Origin: Bdellovibrionia bacterium | GTDB lineage: Bacteria > Bdellovibrionota > Bdellovibrionia > Bdellovibrionales > JAGQZY01 | Length of the DNA stretch: 64,000 nucleotides | Direction: 5' to 3' | Assembly: GCA_030427805.1 (NCBI GenBank) | Contig: JAUICP010000002.1 | Span: forward strand, 248,001-312,000 | Shown here: in pieces, positions 38,717-49,881 of the stretch | How positions within the stretch are numbered: the first letter of the stretch is position 1 | How the letters are laid out: every line of letters begins with the position of its first letter | Translations under genes and position numbers: made by a program | The notes under the pieces: generated by a model | Seen by the model: only the letters and a program-made list of their open reading frames with translations | Database searches by the model: none | Told to the model about the DNA's origin: nothing

Positions 38717-40328
38717 AATGATAGTTCCCCAATTCATCGAGCCAGTATTCACCTTCAAACGGCCAATACTCATATCCATTATCTACATAAAAATCTCTAT
38801 CAGAATCTTCATCTACCTTCTTGTCAGGCAGACCTCTTCCAGCGATTTGCTTCTTTACTAATTCTTTTTGTCCACTCACCTGTTCAAGGCGCAAAAAGTC
38901 GTTCTGCTCGCTCAGGTCACGGAGTTCAGAACGAATTTCACTAAGTCTTCTCTTTACGAGTCTTCCCGTAATACTTTGAGTGGACACCTGACGACGTTGC
39001 AAAGCTTTAATTGCAAATTGGCCAATTCCAGATCGACGCCACGATTGAGGAAGACCTGCAACAAGCTCTAGTTCGTCTCCGATTTTATTCAAGTAATTAA
39101 TACTCTGAATAATATCTCCATCTCGTAAAACTTCCCTTCCAATAATGTATGGAAGTCGAGACTTCTGACTTTTTATGCCTTTTTTACGATTATCAAAGTC
39201 GATTTTAATGCGAGCGAGCTCTCGGAGGTATGCTTCGGATGAGTCATTGTCTCGCACATAATCTATCACTCGACGGCGAACAGGATTGTAAATTCTGTTA
39301 AAAATGTTGAGGACCTTCGCCATTTCATCCCATTTACAGATGTAAAGGTATACAATTCCTCGTAAAACCAGTGATTCAGGTAAATAGTAATCTTCGTAGT
39401 AAGAGGAATGAAGAGTGTGAAAGTTACTCAAAGCGGACCTAAATTGTCCGCTTTGAAGCATTGCCCAGCTTCTTTCAAATAAACTATCATGCCATTGAAC
39501 GGTATCTCGTGGTATTTCTCGGTAAAGCTCAATGGCTCGAGCGAAGTCCTTTTTCTGATAGAAAACTCGCGCTTGACCCAGAACTGCATTGACGCGATTG
39601 GGGTCGGTAACACCATCTCCGGCACTATGCTGTTCAAGATCTTCAAACGCAGAAATTGCACGCTCCGCCCGATTCATTTCGGCATAGGCTAGCCCCTGTC
39701 GATACTTCGCGATTGGAAAGAATGAACTCGTTGATCGCACGCGACCAAAAATCTTGGCTGCATCTGCAAACTTACCAGCCTTTAATTGCACCTCACCCAA
39801 TCGAAAGTAAAATAAATCTTTCTGAACACGAGGGAAATCTCGGACCTCGATTTTCGATATGGCGAACTTCAAAAGAACATCGTTGTCTAATATATTAGTA
39901 ATTAGAGACAATTTTTCGAGAGCCTTGCGAATATATTTTCTGCTAGTTCCAGATCGTCGAGCTTCTCTTTTAATCACGTCGTAAAAGAAAAATGCAGAAA
40001 CCTGGTAGAGCTTCATTTGCAGAGTTAGCTGTCCGAGGATGTACTTAATCTCAGTATATTTTGAGCGAAAGGCTCGACTCTTCGACATTCTATAGTAGAG
40101 CTTAGAGGCCTCATCATATTGACCAGCATCCGCCAAACTTGCAGCCCTCTTTAAGAGAGCCGCATTAGTACGATTCATTGAAGAGCCTCGTCGTCGTCGT
40201 CTCGCCACGTACACCGATGAATCTTCTGCAGACTTCACAATGTCATTCAGCTTAAGATCTTGAACTGAATATCCTTCATTCGGTATGACCAAAAAAGATA
40301 GAATAAGAAATGCGATTAATAGTCTCAT
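38688..40328 (-). CDS. Periplasmic TPR protein (GltC-like)
   Basis: A 546-aa secreted protein with a signal peptide (MRLLIAFLILSFLVIP at the N-terminus) and TPR-type repeats over about residues 60-350 (AGQYDEASKLYYRM; AGKFADAAKIFGRV; 'KDFARAIELYREIP'), then a charged helical C-terminal part. I use the ATG at 40328, which overlaps the stop of the beta-barrel gene as ATGA; a TTG-started frame to 40436 would overlap by 112 nt. It may correspond to GltC, the TPR protein that works with GltE and GltD, but the assignment rests on order and repeat type. Confidence 0.78.
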   Translation of the reverse strand: MRLLIAFLILSFLVIPNEGYSVQDLKLNDIVKSAEDSSVYVARRRRRGSSMNRTNAALLKRAASLADAGQYDEASKLYYRMSKSRAFRSKYTEIKYILGQLTLQMKLYQVSAFFFYDVIKREARRSGTSRKYIRKALEKLSLITNILDNDVLLKFAISKIEVRDFPRVQKDLFYFRLGEVQLKAGKFADAAKIFGRVRSTSSFFPIAKYRQGLAYAEMNRAERAISAFEDLEQHSAGDGVTDPNRVNAVLGQARVFYQKKDFARAIELYREIPRDTVQWHDSLFERSWAMLQSGQFRSALSNFHTLHSSYYEDYYLPESLVLRGIVYLYICKWDEMAKVLNIFNRIYNPVRRRVIDYVRDNDSSEAYLRELARIKIDFDNRKKGIKSQKSRLPYIIGREVLRDGDIIQSINYLNKIGDELELVAGLPQSWRRSGIGQFAIKALQRRQVSTQSITGRLVKRRLSEIRSELRDLSEQNDFLRLEQVSGQKELVKKQIAGRGLPDKKVDEDSDRDFYVDNGYEYWPFEGEYWLDELGNYHYVGLGSCRQ

Positions 40329-41161
40329 CGGTACTTCGCCTCCGGAAAGAAGAAGCTCGCGCCAATCGTTATAAACAAGTTGTCGGTTAACTCGTCTTTT
40401 CCTGAAACTGATGATTTTGTTGTATAAAAATTCCAACTGAAATCCCAGCGTAAGGCAAAAGACTTAGATATCGCGAAAATCTGTCCAGTACCAAGATGTA
40501 TCGTCATAGGTGACTGACCTTCTTGGTTCGTCTCGGTTATACCTAGCCCTGCTGAAAAATAGAGATCAAAAGGAATAATTTTTTCATCGAGAAAGCTATA
40601 TTTTCCGTAAATGGGAGACCACTTGACATCAACTCCATAGAACATTTCCGGAGTAATGAGACTGTCTGTTAGAACACCTTTTTGGACCTTTAAATCCTCT
40701 GTGACCGAACGTTTTTCTGTTCCCAGGTACATGAGAATTCCTTCGAGACTCCACTTTTCAGTAATGTAATAACCAGCACGTCCGACCAATCCAATATTGA
40801 AAAAGAAAGCATCATTAAGGTTTGTAGATCCACCACCAAAAAATTCAAATCTTCCAGTCTTTGGTAAAAACCTTTTTTGAATAATCGCCACATCATTAAA
40901 TGGAGCAAGCCGTACAAGTCCACCAAGATCCTTTATCTTTTCTTGACTAGCTTTATCTTGTGTACGACTACTTTCTTTTTTTCTTCGATCTGATTCGTTA
41001 CGTTTCGCTTCTTGATTGAACAAGGCTTCGATATCATCTGATACTTCATCTTCTGCTTGAGCATGAACTGATTTAGAATGAGAAAAAACTACTAAAAAAA
41101 TTGTTAGCAGTAACAAAATGAATCGAGTTTTTATAATTGTTACCAAATAAATATAGCTCAA
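40325..41161 (-). CDS. Outer-membrane beta-barrel protein (gliding-cluster type)
   Basis: A 278-aa protein with a signal peptide (about residues 10-35, ending VHAQA), a charged coiled linker (about 40-80) and an eight-stranded barrel-like C-terminal region with alternating patterns such as RFEFFGGGSTNLNDAFFFNI and a terminal 'TIGASFFFPEAKYR'. The VIIQKRF...KTGRFEF...GLVGRAGYYITEKW pattern resembles the outer-membrane barrel family common next to Myxococcus and Bdellovibrio gliding genes (CglE/GltA-B type). The start is a TTG with GGAG about 8 nt upstream. Confidence 0.75.
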   Translation of the reverse strand: MSYIYLVTIIKTRFILLLLTIFLVVFSHSKSVHAQAEDEVSDDIEALFNQEAKRNESDRRKKESSRTQDKASQEKIKDLGGLVRLAPFNDVAIIQKRFLPKTGRFEFFGGGSTNLNDAFFFNIGLVGRAGYYITEKWSLEGILMYLGTEKRSVTEDLKVQKGVLTDSLITPEMFYGVDVKWSPIYGKYSFLDEKIIPFDLYFSAGLGITETNQEGQSPMTIHLGTGQIFAISKSFALRWDFSWNFYTTKSSVSGKDELTDNLFITIGASFFFPEAKYR

Positions 41162-41273
41162 GACAGAACTCCTACTTTACTCTAAGATACAGAAAAGATT
41201 AGGAAACTTGTAGGTTTACTAATCAATCTAGACTTTCAGATCCTAAGAAAAGATTTGGGAGTATGGCCAAAAG

Positions 41274-42005
41274 TTAGAGCTGAAAAACGAGTCCGACGCT
41301 TAATAAAGTTTCGAAGAATATTTTTTCATTAAAGGCGTCTGCTGGAAGTCTCTCGGTAGCATTCTCTAAAGAAGATGGGACTTTTTCATCCAAAACGTTT
41401 GGACCTTGGTATAAGAGGCCCCGTAAATCAAAGCGAATAGCGAACTTAGAAGTGAGGTAGAACTTTTGTCCCAAGCCGGCATTGACCACCGGTAATGTGC
41501 TGCCTGTGTAACTAAAAAGACCTCCCCCTGCAAAAAAGTAGAGACTCAATTGCATTACCAAGTCTTTCGTCACACTCATTTTTCCGTAGTGAGTCGTAAA
41601 CTGGTAATTGGCAGTTAGAATATATTCTGGCACCGGGGCTTGCGCCAAATTAATTGCGAAGAACTGATCGAGATCCTCGGCATAGGTGGACTGACCCTCC
41701 ATAAAAAAACTACCCCAAAGATTGAGCGCACTCGATTCAGTAAATGAATACGAAATCGTCCCACCAAAGCTAAGAGGTGAGTAGAAGGGTTCATTGAGGT
41801 TAAATCCTGAAAAAATTCCGAACTCAAACGAATCTTTGAGATTAACGATGCGGTCTTTTACAACCGGCGCTCCGTCAAAAACCGGAAGAACACTCTCTTT
41901 TGAAAGTTCCTCTTTAGGCAAGTAGACTTTGGCCGAGGCCCAATGTGTCACTGTTAACAGCACTATAGTTAATAGTTTATTGAAATTACTTAGACTTAAA
42001 GTCAC
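41274..42005 (-). CDS. Outer-membrane beta-barrel protein, second copy type
   Basis: A 243-aa protein with a signal peptide (about residues 8-25, ending ASA-KV) and a barrel-like domain parallel to the next gene's (FEFGIFSGFNLNEPFYSPLSFGG; 'GLGQKFYLTSKFAIRFDLRG'; C-terminal SVGLVFQL ending in the hydrophobic residue expected of BAM substrates). The two proteins share the layout but little sequence. It overlaps kdsC by 4 nt at its start and is 112 nt before the other barrel gene, so it could belong to either unit. Confidence 0.72.
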   Translation of the reverse strand: MTLSLSNFNKLLTIVLLTVTHWASAKVYLPKEELSKESVLPVFDGAPVVKDRIVNLKDSFEFGIFSGFNLNEPFYSPLSFGGTISYSFTESSALNLWGSFFMEGQSTYAEDLDQFFAINLAQAPVPEYILTANYQFTTHYGKMSVTKDLVMQLSLYFFAGGGLFSYTGSTLPVVNAGLGQKFYLTSKFAIRFDLRGLLYQGPNVLDEKVPSSLENATERLPADAFNEKIFFETLLSVGLVFQL

Positions 42006-42526
42006 GAAAGCCCCCTGCCTGCCCCTTGAGCATAGGCACCATACTGAATGATGAGCTCACAAAATTCACGAACTGCACCGAGTCCACCCGGGCATTGAGT
42101 TGTATAGCTCGCAACTTGTTTAACTGGAGCTACCGCATCGGGAACAGTTGCTCCGAATCCAACTTCAGCAATAATAGGAGCGTCGGGGAGGTCATCACCT
42201 ATGTAGGCGATTTCTCGATTCTCTAAGCCTGTTTTCTCTTTCAAGTCTTTAAAGGCAGGGCCTTTGTCTCCCTTGCCTTCAAAAAAGTAATCAATCTTGA
42301 GATGCTTTGCCCGGGATCGAACATCCTCCGAATGGGCACCAGTTATAATTGCGGTTAAGTATCCCTGCTCCCTCAGTCGAACAATACCGATACCATCACG
42401 CACCGAAAACATACGTTTCCACTCACCCGCTGAATCCATGAATATTTGTGCATTGGTCATGACGCCATCGACATCGAATACAACTAATTTTACAGGTGCA
42501 ATTTTAGGCGCTAAAGACTCCATCAC
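42002..42526 (-). CDS. kdsC: Kdo 8-phosphate phosphatase (HAD family)
   Basis: A 174-aa C0-type HAD phosphatase releasing Kdo from Kdo-8-phosphate for lipid A/core synthesis. The nucleophile motif is FDVDGVMT with D18 and D20; motif II is IITGAHS, motif III and IV are in KGDKGPAF and YIGDDLPD. Length matches KdsC (~170-188 aa). kdsD lies 100 nt upstream and kdsB is in the same cluster; kdsA is not in the window. Confidence 0.93.
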   Translation of the reverse strand: MMESLAPKIAPVKLVVFDVDGVMTNAQIFMDSAGEWKRMFSVRDGIGIVRLREQGYLTAIITGAHSEDVRSRAKHLKIDYFFEGKGDKGPAFKDLKEKTGLENREIAYIGDDLPDAPIIAEVGFGATVPDAVAPVKQVASYTTQCPGGLGAVREFCELIIQYGAYAQGAGRGLS

Positions 42527-42626
42527 TTAATATTTACAAGTGATTCAAGGGTGATCAACTCACACCTAAAAAATTGGACAAAACAGGGGAGTTCTCTTTA
42601 ATTTACTGCCGAAAAGTCTAGTCTTT

Positions 42627-43607
42627 TTATCGAATTTGCGCTGCGAGAAGATCTTGAAGGTGAAGAAGTCCAGTCGGACGAGACGTTTCTTCTTTTGAAC
42701 TTCCATCGACAACAAATAGAGTTTGAATCTTAAATTGCTCCATAACAAACAAGGCCTTTTCTGCAAGTTCCTCACTACTAATGGTCTTAGGATGTTTTGA
42801 CATGATATCGTGGGCTTTCTGTGTCGTTAAATCGATCTTTTTCTCTATACTTCGACGAATATCGCCATCAGTAATAACGCCTATCAAGCCGCCCGCATTA
42901 TCAACAACTCCAGCAACCCCCCTAACCTCTTTACCGGTCATCACACTGACGACATCAAGAATCTGGGTATCTAAAGATACCAATGGCAAGGCCTCACCTT
43001 GGTGCATGACATCTTTGACTCTCGTGAGAAGCCTTCTCCCAAGACTTCCACCAGGATGGAACTCAGCAAAATCCTCTTCTTGAAAACCCTTGAACTTCAA
43101 TGTTGCCATGGCTAATGCATCGGCCATGGCAAGACTGGCCGTAGAACTTGTGGTGGGCGCTAAGCCAAGTGGACAGGCTTCTTCTGAAACCTTAACACTG
43201 ATAAGGGTATTACATTCCTTTGCCAAGCGGCTCTCTAGGTTGCCCGTCATACCGATGAGAGGAATACCCTTTCGGGCACAATGGCTGAGTATCGGAACTA
43301 ATTCATCTGAGCCACCACCATAACTAATAACAATCACCAAATCATTAGAACTTAAAACTCCTAAATCACCATGGGAGCTCTCGGCTGGATGTAAAAAAAC
43401 TGAAGGTGTGCCCGTTGAACTCAATGTCGCAGACATTTTTCGCCCGATGTGGCCCGATTTGCCCATTCCGGCTACGACAACTTTTCCCTTACATTCTGCA
43501 ATTTGATGAACGGCTTTTTCAAAGGATTCTCCGATACTATCGATCAGCTCGATAATACCTTCGGATTCCATTTTTAAAACTCGCTTTGCTTCTTGAACTA
43601 AATCCAT
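42627..43607 (-). CDS. kdsD: Arabinose-5-phosphate isomerase
   Basis: A 326-aa enzyme converting ribulose-5-phosphate to arabinose-5-phosphate, the first step toward Kdo. An N-terminal SIS sugar-isomerase domain (GMGKSGHIGRKMSATLSSTG, about residues 47-66; 'HGDLGVLSSNDLVIVISYGG' following) is joined to two CBS domains (about 205-320). The pattern 'EACPLGLAPTTSSTASLAMAD' is diagnostic. It follows pyrG by 1 nt. Confidence 0.95.
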   Translation of the reverse strand: MDLVQEAKRVLKMESEGIIELIDSIGESFEKAVHQIAECKGKVVVAGMGKSGHIGRKMSATLSSTGTPSVFLHPAESSHGDLGVLSSNDLVIVISYGGGSDELVPILSHCARKGIPLIGMTGNLESRLAKECNTLISVKVSEEACPLGLAPTTSSTASLAMADALAMATLKFKGFQEEDFAEFHPGGSLGRRLLTRVKDVMHQGEALPLVSLDTQILDVVSVMTGKEVRGVAGVVDNAGGLIGVITDGDIRRSIEKKIDLTTQKAHDIMSKHPKTISSEELAEKALFVMEQFKIQTLFVVDGSSKEETSRPTGLLHLQDLLAAQIR

Positions 43608-43608
43608 T

Positions 43609-46236
<2,628 letters not shown>

Positions 46237-46240
<4 letters not shown>

Positions 46241-46857
46241 AGTTCCTCCTCCTCCTCGGGAGCAGTAGCAATCCAGTTCTTGTAGATATGATCTTCCACT
46301 TCGTAGAAACCTTGTTTTTTAAGTGATGAAGAGAGAAAACAGGGTCTCTCAATCTCTTTTTTCAATTTTCGCCTTCGATCCAAGCTCGGCCCACGCTTCA
46401 GTTTATCCGCTTTAGATAAGATCACGGCTGACGGAAGCCCTCGTTGATCCATGAGATCAACGAGCATCTGCTCATCTTCAGTCCACTTTCGACGAACATC
46501 CATGATGAGAAGAAGTCCCACCAGGTTCTCTCTTTCGAGAAGGTATGCTTCAATCATTGCCTGCCATTGCTTCATTTCTTTAGCACTGACACTGGCCCAA
46601 CCATAACCTGGCATATCTACGAGGCGGTATTTATCTTCGACTGAGAAGAAATTGAGGAGACGGGTCTTTCCGGGCTTTCCGGACACTTTCGCTATTGAAC
46701 TCCCCTGTAAACCATTGAGGAAACTCGACTTACCAGCATTAGAACGGCCAGCCAAAGCAACTTCAGGGAGGCTGTCCATTGGCCAACCACTGAGGTCGGC
46801 AGCACTTTTGATGAACTTGAGGCGCCCCGGCTTTTGCTTCACATTTTCTGGCATCAC
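46237..46857 (-). CDS. engB: Ribosome-biogenesis GTPase EngB/YsxC/YihA
   Basis: A 206-aa essential-type GTPase involved in assembling the 50S subunit. G1 GRSNAGKSSFLN begins at about residue 37, G3 DMPGYGWA at about 80, G4 is SKADKL (a serine in place of the usual T in TKxD) and G5 lies near LSSSLKKQG. The C-terminus ends in an acidic EEEEEL tail. First gene of the engB-kdsB-pyrG-kdsD unit, divergent from the FHA activator. Confidence 0.95.
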
Positions 46858-47028
46858 TGCTTTTAACCCTAAATCGTCCAGAGAAAAAGAATTTTTCTCA
46901 TATAATGGAATCTCTTCGCAGTATCGAAACTAATGTGGCCTACAGCCCCTCTATAACGTCCTCATCTCGGCATGGCATTTGAAATTGCATGAAATTACTC
47001 AAAAATTACTGATTCGAGAGGGGGAAAA

Positions 47029-48336
47029 ATGCACACTGAATCAATAGAAAAAGATAAAAGTCCAAGCCGAGCCTGGCTCATAAAAAAGAACTCAGACGGC
47101 CCCATATCTGCTGTCGAACTCGGGGAATTTAACACCCTAGGGAGGGATCCCGGCAACTCAATCCCAATTGAGTCACCCTATGTCTCAAGTCGCCATGCTC
47201 GCATTGAAAAAAAACAAAACCGATGGATTTTACGAGACTTTCAGAGTCGCAATGGTTGCTTCGTTAATGACGTAGAGGTTAAAGAGGCCATACTCATGCC
47301 CCAAGATCGAATTCGTCTCGCGCAAAGTGAATACCTCTTTGCGCAAAAGGATGATTCCGGCTTTAAATTAAAAAGTAAAAATAAAGAGTGGCAAGAACAG
47401 CTCGATCTCATGCCCGCCTTCGCACAAACCGACTTTCCTGTTCTCATGACCGGTCCTAGTGGAAGCGGAAAAGATGTTCTCGCTAATTGGATTCACCAAA
47501 ACTCAAGAAGAAGTCATCACCCGATCCTATCCATAAATTGCAGTGCACTCAGTGAAAGCCTTATCGAAAGCGAACTCTTCGGTCACATTAAAGGAAGTTT
47601 TACCGGGGCGGCCCAAGATCGCAAAGGTGCTTTCGAGTCTGCTTCAGGAGGAACACTCTTTTTGGACGAAATTGGTGATCTACCACTATCCCTACAACCT
47701 AAACTTCTTCGCGCTCTTGAGAACCAAGAAATTAAACCTGTCGGTTCCGATCAAACTAAGAAAATTAACGTAAGACTTATTGCGGGAACACACCAAAACC
47801 TAGAGTCCTTCGTTAGTCAGGGTAAGTTTCGAAACGACCTTTTCTTCCGTCTCAATGTCTGCAGAGTTCGTCTTCCGAAACTCATCGATCGCATGGAGGA
47901 CTTCGATACACTCGCCTACCAATTCGCCAAAGACCTTAGAGTTCGACTGAGTTTCGAGGCCCTTTCCCTATTAAAAAATCAGCCTTGGCCCGGAAACATA
48001 AGAGAATTAAAAAACTGTATTTCAAGAGCATCAGCCTATTTTCCGGGGGAGGAGATTAGAAAGCGGCATCTCGATCGCATTTTAGATGACCTCGGCAGTC
48101 TACATTTTGATAAAAGAGTCAATCTTCCGTCGAATGAAAGTGGTAATCTTATCAGTCGCATCGAAAAAGACCTTATTGTCGAAAAGCTGATTCACCACGA
48201 AGGTAATCAAAGAAGAGTTTCTGAGGAAATCGGTATTCCAAGGTCTACTCTCAACGATAAAATAAAAAGATACCGGATAAACATTCGAGATCTCGTCGGC
48301 AACAAACCTAGAATCCGCCGCGCCTCTTTTTCTTGA
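47029..48336 (+). CDS. FHA-domain sigma-54-dependent transcriptional activator
   Basis: A 435-aa activator with an N-terminal FHA domain (about residues 25-105: TLGRDPGNSI, SSRHARI, SRNGCFVND), a central AAA+ domain (Walker A GPSGSGKD 142-149; GSFTGA 189-194; Walker B GGTLFLDEIGDL about 207-218; arginine finger region FRNDLFFRLNV) and a C-terminal Fis-type helix-turn-helix (RRVSEEIGIPRSTLNDKI). The FHA domain suggests control by a Ser/Thr kinase rather than a two-component phosphate. The GAFTGA loop that touches sigma-54 reads GSFTGA. A GGGG-containing ribosome binding site precedes the ATG. The last 29 nt overlap the convergent FliL-like gene. Confidence 0.92.
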   Translation: MHTESIEKDKSPSRAWLIKKNSDGPISAVELGEFNTLGRDPGNSIPIESPYVSSRHARIEKKQNRWILRDFQSRNGCFVNDVEVKEAILMPQDRIRLAQSEYLFAQKDDSGFKLKSKNKEWQEQLDLMPAFAQTDFPVLMTGPSGSGKDVLANWIHQNSRRSHHPILSINCSALSESLIESELFGHIKGSFTGAAQDRKGAFESASGGTLFLDEIGDLPLSLQPKLLRALENQEIKPVGSDQTKKINVRLIAGTHQNLESFVSQGKFRNDLFFRLNVCRVRLPKLIDRMEDFDTLAYQFAKDLRVRLSFEALSLLKNQPWPGNIRELKNCISRASAYFPGEEIRKRHLDRILDDLGSLHFDKRVNLPSNESGNLISRIEKDLIVEKLIHHEGNQRRVSEEIGIPRSTLNDKIKRYRINIRDLVGNKPRIRRASFS

Positions 48337-49303
48337 GGAGGAAATTTTTAAAATAGATTTCGCGAATTCGACCGTAGTTCATGATTGAATTGATCCGAAT
48401 TCGCAGAAGTCTCTTTATTTTCATTTTGCCAGACCTCGTAGAAAGGTCCTCAAAGGTTTGCGTTTCAAGGGTCCTTTGAATGATATCTAGAATTTCACTC
48501 TTCCGGTCAGTCACCTCAATAAGGGCCCTTCGATTATTTGTCTCAACGTAGAACTCAAATCGCCCAAAGGCTCGTGGAGTTCTTCGCGTTGACCGCAATT
48601 GTACAATGACCTGATCCATACTCACAAAAAACTCGGGCTGACGAAGTGGAGAATAAAAGGACTCAAAATTTTCATCCACCGGAATAGAAATAATTCGGTC
48701 TGCAACCTCTTCTAATGAATTGATGTAGGGTCTTTCTGGCTGTAAATCAAATACGGGTTCACCAACGAGAGTTAAAAGGTAAATCACCGCTGACATACAA
48801 AGCGCAATCCCTATGAGGGGAATACTGTGCTGCTTGAAGTAATCCTTTGCGCGAATAGAATACAGCCGAGTCTTAGCAATATAAAGGGCATACTTATCTG
48901 AGAAAAGACCGACAAAATTCTTGGCCTTTGCAAAAAGATCCAGACTCTCCCAAGCATCCACTGCTTTCTGCAGAATCGTTATTTTACTGAGTACATCATC
49001 TAGTTTTTCTTGAAACTTTAAAAGAAAAGCAAAACGTGAGGGTCTATCGGGCTCAGACTGACTCTCATCTTTGACTGACTCTTCCAGCTTTTCGACGTCA
49101 TCGCTAAAGTCCCGAAATGTGTCGTCGATCTTCTGACCCTCTTTAACTCGAATGTCTGCTTGCTCGCCCAGGTCCTGGGAGCTTTCAATATCTGCCGTCG
49201 CTTCTTCAAGCAGGCTCTCTAAATTGAGAAAATCATCGAGATCCTCGTCCTCTTTTTGTTCGGCTTGAGGCTCGGTGTTTTCGTTTAATTCTTCTTCAGA
49301 CAT
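48308..49303 (-). CDS. FliL-like membrane protein with acidic cytoplasmic domain
   Basis: A 331-aa bitopic protein. Residues 1-90 are very acidic and likely disordered, 91-158 helical, one membrane segment is at about 160-180, and the C-terminal ~115 residues (about 210-325) follow the FliL pattern: 'VIVQLRSTRRTPRAFGRFEF', a charged helix with DIIQRTLETQTFEDL, 'SGKMKIKRLLRIRINSIM' and 'IREIYFKNFLLKK'. FliL surrounds the MotAB stator; here a stator-like ExbB/ExbD set is encoded in the same window and could be a partner, which is inference. It is convergent with the FHA activator. Confidence 0.7.
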   Translation of the reverse strand: MSEEELNENTEPQAEQKEDEDLDDFLNLESLLEEATADIESSQDLGEQADIRVKEGQKIDDTFRDFSDDVEKLEESVKDESQSEPDRPSRFAFLLKFQEKLDDVLSKITILQKAVDAWESLDLFAKAKNFVGLFSDKYALYIAKTRLYSIRAKDYFKQHSIPLIGIALCMSAVIYLLTLVGEPVFDLQPERPYINSLEEVADRIISIPVDENFESFYSPLRQPEFFVSMDQVIVQLRSTRRTPRAFGRFEFYVETNNRRALIEVTDRKSEILDIIQRTLETQTFEDLSTRSGKMKIKRLLRIRINSIMNYGRIREIYFKNFLLKKKRRGGF

Positions 49304-49419
49304 GAAAGGACTCCAAGCTTAAGAATACCACAGGGAAGGGTCTCAAAGAGAGCAGATTTAAACCATGGTCCTGTTGAGAAATGAGACAAATATCCCGATT
49401 AAAAATCTAGGAGGAAATA

Positions 49420-49881
49420 ATGAAACGGAATTTATTACTCTTCTTACTAGTTCTGTTCACTGCTAGTGGATGTGCAATTATTGAGGACATTCGTCGAGGT
49501 GGCAGCGCCGGAACACCAGCTTATAGCTCGATGGATCCGAGTGTAGAAAATGAGTTAAACAGAGCCAGTCGAGGACCGAGCAAACCACGTCTTGCACCGG
49601 CCCCAAGAAAGATAATTAATAGTCGACGAGCTTATCTTTCACCCCGGATGAGTTATGAAAACAGCGCTATTGCCAATCAAGATATTTTCTTGGGAATGAG
49701 TACTCGAGCCGTAAAGGCCAGTTGGGGAGAGCCAAAACTCATCGAACAAGCCGGTAATCCATCCTTAGGTTATCAGCGCTGGCAATACGAAAGTTACATT
49801 CCTTCGGTCGAAGGTTACGTGAAGGAACTTCGGATTGTCTATTTCGAAAATAACCGTGTCGTCGGCTGGGAAACCCATTAA
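49420..49881 (+). CDS. BamE/SmpA-like lipoprotein
   Basis: A 153-aa lipoprotein with a signal peptide ending in the lipobox TASGC18-AI, a Pro/Arg/Ser-rich linker (about 25-85) and a C-terminal domain of about 65 residues with 'FLGMSTRAVKASWGEPKLIE' and 'GYQRWQYES', the BamE-like pattern (G-M-T/S-x-x-x-V...W-G-x-P). True BamE supports beta-barrel assembly; this could be BamE or a paralogue. A strong ribosome binding site (AGGAGG) precedes the start. The gene is convergent to polA, overlapping its stop by 4 nt. Confidence 0.7.
   Translation: MKRNLLLFLLVLFTASGCAIIEDIRRGGSAGTPAYSSMDPSVENELNRASRGPSKPRLAPAPRKIINSRRAYLSPRMSYENSAIANQDIFLGMSTRAVKASWGEPKLIEQAGNPSLGYQRWQYESYIPSVEGYVKELRIVYFENNRVVGWETH

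Noticed and set aside
46974-46988. TGGCATTTGAAATTGCAT upstream of the FHA activator gene looked like a -24/-12 promoter
   Set aside because: The GG and GC are 11 nt apart, not 10; sigma-54 promoters do not tolerate this spacing well.
49360-49385. GGTTTAAATCTGC on the minus strand before the FliL-like gene as a sigma-54 site
   Set aside because: The spacing between GG and GC is 9 nt and the flanks do not match consensus.
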